From assembly GCF_900465345.1 (NCBI RefSeq), contig NZ_UEGO01000012.1:248001-312000 (forward strand): a stretch of 64,000 bases of DNA, read 5' to 3'. A program made the position numbers and the translations under genes. The DNA is from Asaia bogorensis. GTDB taxonomy: Bacteria > Pseudomonadota > Alphaproteobacteria > Acetobacterales > Acetobacteraceae. The notes under the pieces are model-generated. The model was given only the letters and a program-made list of their open reading frames with translations, ran no database searches and was not told the DNA's origin. This document shows, in pieces, positions 61,230 through 64,000 of this stretch; positions within the stretch are counted from its first letter, which is position 1, and each line of letters begins with the position of its first letter.

Positions 61230-61826
61230 ATGATATTGCTGATCGACAACTACGACAGTTTCACCTTCAACCTTGTCCACCATTTCGGGACATTGGGAGA
61301 GGCCTGTGACGTTCGTCGCAACGATGCCCTGAGTGTCGAGGAAGCCCTTGCTCTCCGCCCAGAGGCCATCGTGATTTCTCCCGGCCCATGCTCGCCCAAC
61401 GAGGCCGGTATCTGTTGTGACCTGATCGCAGCAGCGGCGCCGAACGTGCCCGTGCTGGGTGTCTGCCTTGGACATCAGGCGATCGGGCAGGTTTTTGGCG
61501 CGACGGTCGTCCGTGCGCCTGTGCCGATGCACGGAAAAGTCGACGGCATACGTCATGACGGCACCGGCCTGTTCCATGGTCTGGCGAGCCCGACGCAGGC
61601 GACGCGCTATCACAGTCTTACCCTGGCGCCCGAGACGATACCCGACACCCTTATCGTCAATGCCCGGTCGCAGGATGGTGTGGTGATGGGGGTACGGCAT
61701 CGGACCCTGCCGGTCCATGGCGTGCAATTCCATCCCGAGAGCATCGCTTCGGAAGATGGCCAGATGATGCTTGCCAATTTTCTCAACATCGCCCGTGCTG
61801 CACGTCAGAAGTCGCAAGCAGCCTGA
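61230..61826 (+). CDS. trpG: Anthranilate synthase component II (glutamine amidotransferase)
   Basis: Releases ammonia from glutamine for TrpE. The class I triad is visible: Cys in LGVCLGHQAIGQVFGA near 78, and His and Glu in GVQFHPESIAS near 168. The start MILLIDNYDSFTFNLVHHFG is diagnostic. At 198 residues it is a stand-alone subunit, not fused to trpD. trpD begins on the next base after its stop. Confidence 0.96.
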   Translation: MILLIDNYDSFTFNLVHHFGTLGEACDVRRNDALSVEEALALRPEAIVISPGPCSPNEAGICCDLIAAAAPNVPVLGVCLGHQAIGQVFGATVVRAPVPMHGKVDGIRHDGTGLFHGLASPTQATRYHSLTLAPETIPDTLIVNARSQDGVVMGVRHRTLPVHGVQFHPESIASEDGQMMLANFLNIARAARQKSQAA

Positions 61827-62945
61827 ATGACAATGCAATCTGGTCGTCTCAAACAGGTCATGGGTCGGCTCGCCGAGGGGCGGCGTCTCTCGGGGGAAGA
61901 GACCGAAGCACTCTTTACCCTCATCATGCAGGGCGAAGTGCCCGGCGAGCAGCTTGCAGCCATTCTCATGGCGCTTCGCTTGCGTGGCGAGACTGTCGAC
62001 GAGCTGAGCGGTGCGGTGCGTGCCGTCCGGGCCTGCATGACAGCCCTGCCCAATGCTCCGGAAGGGGCAATGGATGTCTGCGGCACAGGGGGGGACGGGC
62101 TCGGCACGCTCAATGTTTCCACCGCCGTTGCTTTCGTGCTTGCAGGTCTCGGTGTGCCGGTGGCCAAACACGGCAACCGCGCTCTGTCGTCCCGGGCGGG
62201 GGCGACAGACACGCTCATGGCGCTGGGGATCGCCCCATGCGAGGATCTGGACGAGCAGGCGCGCCGCTTGCGTGAGGGCCGTCTGGCTTTTCTCGCGGCC
62301 CCTCTGCATCATCCGGCCATGCGCCATGCCGCGCCGGTCCGGGGGGCACTCGGTTTTCGCACGATCTTCAATCTGATCGGGCCGCTCTGCAATCCGGCTG
62401 AAGTCCGCCGACAGATGATCGGTATCTACGATCAGCGTTGGCTGCGCCCCGTGATCGAGACACTGGCATCGCTCGGTGCGGAGTGCGTGTGGGCCGTACA
62501 TGGCGAGACCGATCTTGGCGGGAGTGACGAAATCACCCTCGCGGGCCTGTCGCATATCCATGCCTGGGATGAAGGGCGCTTTCTCGATCTTGTCCTGACA
62601 CCGGATATGGCGGGACTGCCTCACCGCCCCATTGCAGCGATTGCGGGCGGTGACCCCGCCCATAATGCCAGCAAGCTGCTCGACATGCTCTCCGGCCAGG
62701 AGGGCGCGTATCGTGACACCGTGCTCCTCAACACGGCTGTCGCCCTGCATGTCTCTGGCCGTTTCCCCATTCTTGAAAACGCGTCGATCGTCCCCACTCT
62801 TCTTCGCAGGAATGTCGAGGTCGCCGCACATGCCATCGATACAGGGCTGGCCCTGTCGGCCCTCGTTCAGGCGCAGAAGCAGGCGCCCGATTCTGCCGTT
62901 GCGGTGCACCCCTCCCATTTGATCCAGACGTCAGGCTTGAAATGA
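61827..62945 (+). CDS. trpD: Anthranilate phosphoribosyltransferase
   Basis: Transfers phosphoribose from PRPP to anthranilate. Signatures: MDVCGTGGDGLGTLNVST near 85 (PRPP/Mg site), KHGNRALSSRAGATDTL near 112 and RTIFNLIGPLCNPAEVRRQM near 172. At 372 residues it has the family length plus a short C-terminal tail. Starts directly after trpG and overlaps trpC by four bases. Confidence 0.96.
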   Translation: MTMQSGRLKQVMGRLAEGRRLSGEETEALFTLIMQGEVPGEQLAAILMALRLRGETVDELSGAVRAVRACMTALPNAPEGAMDVCGTGGDGLGTLNVSTAVAFVLAGLGVPVAKHGNRALSSRAGATDTLMALGIAPCEDLDEQARRLREGRLAFLAAPLHHPAMRHAAPVRGALGFRTIFNLIGPLCNPAEVRRQMIGIYDQRWLRPVIETLASLGAECVWAVHGETDLGGSDEITLAGLSHIHAWDEGRFLDLVLTPDMAGLPHRPIAAIAGGDPAHNASKLLDMLSGQEGAYRDTVLLNTAVALHVSGRFPILENASIVPTLLRRNVEVAAHAIDTGLALSALVQAQKQAPDSAVAVHPSHLIQTSGLK

Positions 62946-63853
62946 CCGATCATTCGTCCACTCCCACGCATGACACGCCCGCCGGCTTTCCTGATGTCCA
63001 GGTGCCCGGAACCATTGTGCAGGAAGAGACCGCATTGCCCGTTTCCGGCGTGGACATGCCGGATGTTCTGGCGCGTATCTGTGCCCGGACGCGCATCGAT
63101 GTTGAACAGCGTTCACAGATCATGCCGCTCAAGGAAATCACGGCACGCGCCCGCGAGGTGAGTGTGCCCACCCGCGGTTTCGGTCAGGCGCTCAAGCAGA
63201 TGGCGGCCGATCGGCGTGTCGGGCTGATTGCTGAAATCAAGAAGGCTTCGCCTTCGGCCGGAATTCTTCGGCCGGATTTTGATCCGGTTGGCATTGCGAA
63301 GGCTTACGAAGCGGCAGGCGCGATCTGCCTTTCGATCCTGACTGAAGGCTCGTGTTTTCATGGGTCGATCGAGGATCTCAAGGCGGTCAAGGAAATCTGC
63401 CCGCTGCCGATCCTGCGCAAGGATTTCATCCTTGAGCCCTGGCAGGTGCATGAAAGCCGTCTGATCGGTGCGGATTGCATCCTGATTATTCTCTCGGCCT
63501 TGACCGATGCCGAGGCCGCCGAACTCATCGCCCTTGCCCGTGGTCTCGATATGGACGTGCTGTGCGAGGTGCATGACGAAGCCGAACTCAACCGCGCGCT
63601 TGCGCTCGACACCTCGCTTATCGGGATCAACAACCGCAACCTGCGCACGCTCGTGACCGATCTGGACACGACAGCCAAGCTTGCCCCGCTGGTGCCGCCC
63701 GATCGTATCCTCGTTTCCGAGAGTGGTATCCGCACACTCGAAGATGTGACGCGTGTGGGTGAGGTGGGAGCCAGTGGCGTGCTCGTTGGCGAAAGTCTCC
63801 TGCGCGAACAGGATCCTGGCATCGCCGCCCGCCGTCTGCTCGGCACGCTCTAA
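62942..63853 (+). CDS. trpC: Indole-3-glycerol phosphate synthase
   Basis: Closes the indole ring to give indole-3-glycerol phosphate. The barrel shows VGLIAEIKKASPSAGIL near 95, LPILRKDFILEPWQ near 155, SLIGINNRNLRTLVTD near 222 and RILVSESGI near 255. The canonical start would be at MPDVLARIC, residue 39 (63056). The ATGA overlap with trpD favours 62942, giving a 38-residue Thr/Pro/Val-rich extension. 303 residues in that form. It ends the visible trp series; trpF, trpB and trpA are not in the window. Confidence 0.95.
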   Translation: MTDHSSTPTHDTPAGFPDVQVPGTIVQEETALPVSGVDMPDVLARICARTRIDVEQRSQIMPLKEITARAREVSVPTRGFGQALKQMAADRRVGLIAEIKKASPSAGILRPDFDPVGIAKAYEAAGAICLSILTEGSCFHGSIEDLKAVKEICPLPILRKDFILEPWQVHESRLIGADCILIILSALTDAEAAELIALARGLDMDVLCEVHDEAELNRALALDTSLIGINNRNLRTLVTDLDTTAKLAPLVPPDRILVSESGIRTLEDVTRVGEVGASGVLVGESLLREQDPGIAARRLLGTL

Positions 63854-63957
63854 CGCACATATTAACAGCCCGGGTTGTGGACTTGCTCAACGGGACTGGT
63901 AAATACCGGTCCCTGAGTTGTGCATGACACAACGATCTGGCCCAGGAGATACTCAGC

Positions 63958-64000
63958 ATGTCCGGCAAAGCCCATAAGGGAGCGGCTCAGCCGCTCGCCG
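63958..64000 (+). CDS. 5' end of an unidentified gene (partial)
   Basis: ATG at 63958 is preceded by CAGGAGA and opens a frame of 14 codons (MSGKAHKGAAQPLA) that runs off the window. It is 104 bases downstream of trpC, with the same orientation. The N-terminus is too short to name. In some related genomes moaC or lexA follows trpC, but nothing here confirms either. Confidence 0.5.
   Translation, partial: MSGKAHKGAAQPLA

Overview
The window is a stretch of alphaproteobacterial chromosome, most likely from an acetic acid bacterium (Acetobacteraceae). The main clues are a bacterial pyruvate decarboxylase next to an FMN L-lactate dehydrogenase, a periplasmic alpha-amino acid ester hydrolase whose active-site spacing matches the Acetobacter turbidans enzyme, an SOS operator of the alphaproteobacterial GTTC-N7-GTTC type in front of lexA, and GC-rich coding sequence throughout. 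The genus cannot be fixed from sequence reading alone.

Layout. Positions 1-6870 look accessory. They hold a divergent pair of surface-glycan genes, an RgpF-family protein and a 1341-residue fusion of methyltransferase, coiled coil, short 'FDxxYY...DPHPLF' module and HAD/COG5610 region. About 1 kb without a recognisable gene follows, ending at the 3' end of a tRNA-Cys gene. From 7.1 to 24 kb come a TolC-type outer membrane protein, valS, a Fur-box-preceded TonB receptor, the lldD/pdc/lysR lactate-pyruvate-acetaldehyde locus, a Tat-exported DUF1868 protein, ilvD, aehA and msrA. From 24.1 to 29.6 kb, on the minus strand, a tight cluster ubiE-coaBC-dut is followed by a two-gene ABC transporter with a fused double permease and an ATPase whose linker contains a run of ten G.

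From 29.7 to 35 kb lie mutM, rpsT and the replication cluster dnaA-dnaN-recF. It is not followed by gyrB but by an AT-rich 420-bp stretch and a CDP-glycerol glycerophosphotransferase-like gene. Then come guaB, rsmB, a CPA1-type antiporter with an RCK-like tail, a YkuD-domain protein, an orphan OmpR-type regulator convergent with xthA, an M19 dipeptidase, uvrC (with a perfect DnaA box upstream), pgsA and a lipoprotein. A ~1 kb stretch without a convincing gene precedes lexA. From 50.4 to 57.5 kb are rpmG, an FtsB/DivIC protein, eno, a DUF3429 membrane protein, osmC, kdsA, pyrG, secG and tpiA.

The window ends with an overlapping plus-strand series: a PpiD/SurA-like membrane foldase, trpE, trpG, trpD and trpC, then the first 14 codons of an unidentified gene.

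How the genes work together: lldD and pdc would convert lactate via pyruvate to acetaldehyde under a divergent LysR regulator. trpE-G-D-C supply four steps of tryptophan synthesis. eno and tpiA are glycolytic, kdsA feeds LPS Kdo, and pyrG, guaB and dut serve nucleotide pools. dnaA/dnaN/recF, lexA, uvrC, xthA and mutM form a replication and repair group. The most unusual material is the glycan pair at the left edge. Other points worth checking are the G10 tract in the ABC ATPase, the altered zinc finger of MutM, the dnaA-dnaN-recF break and the DnaA box before uvrC.
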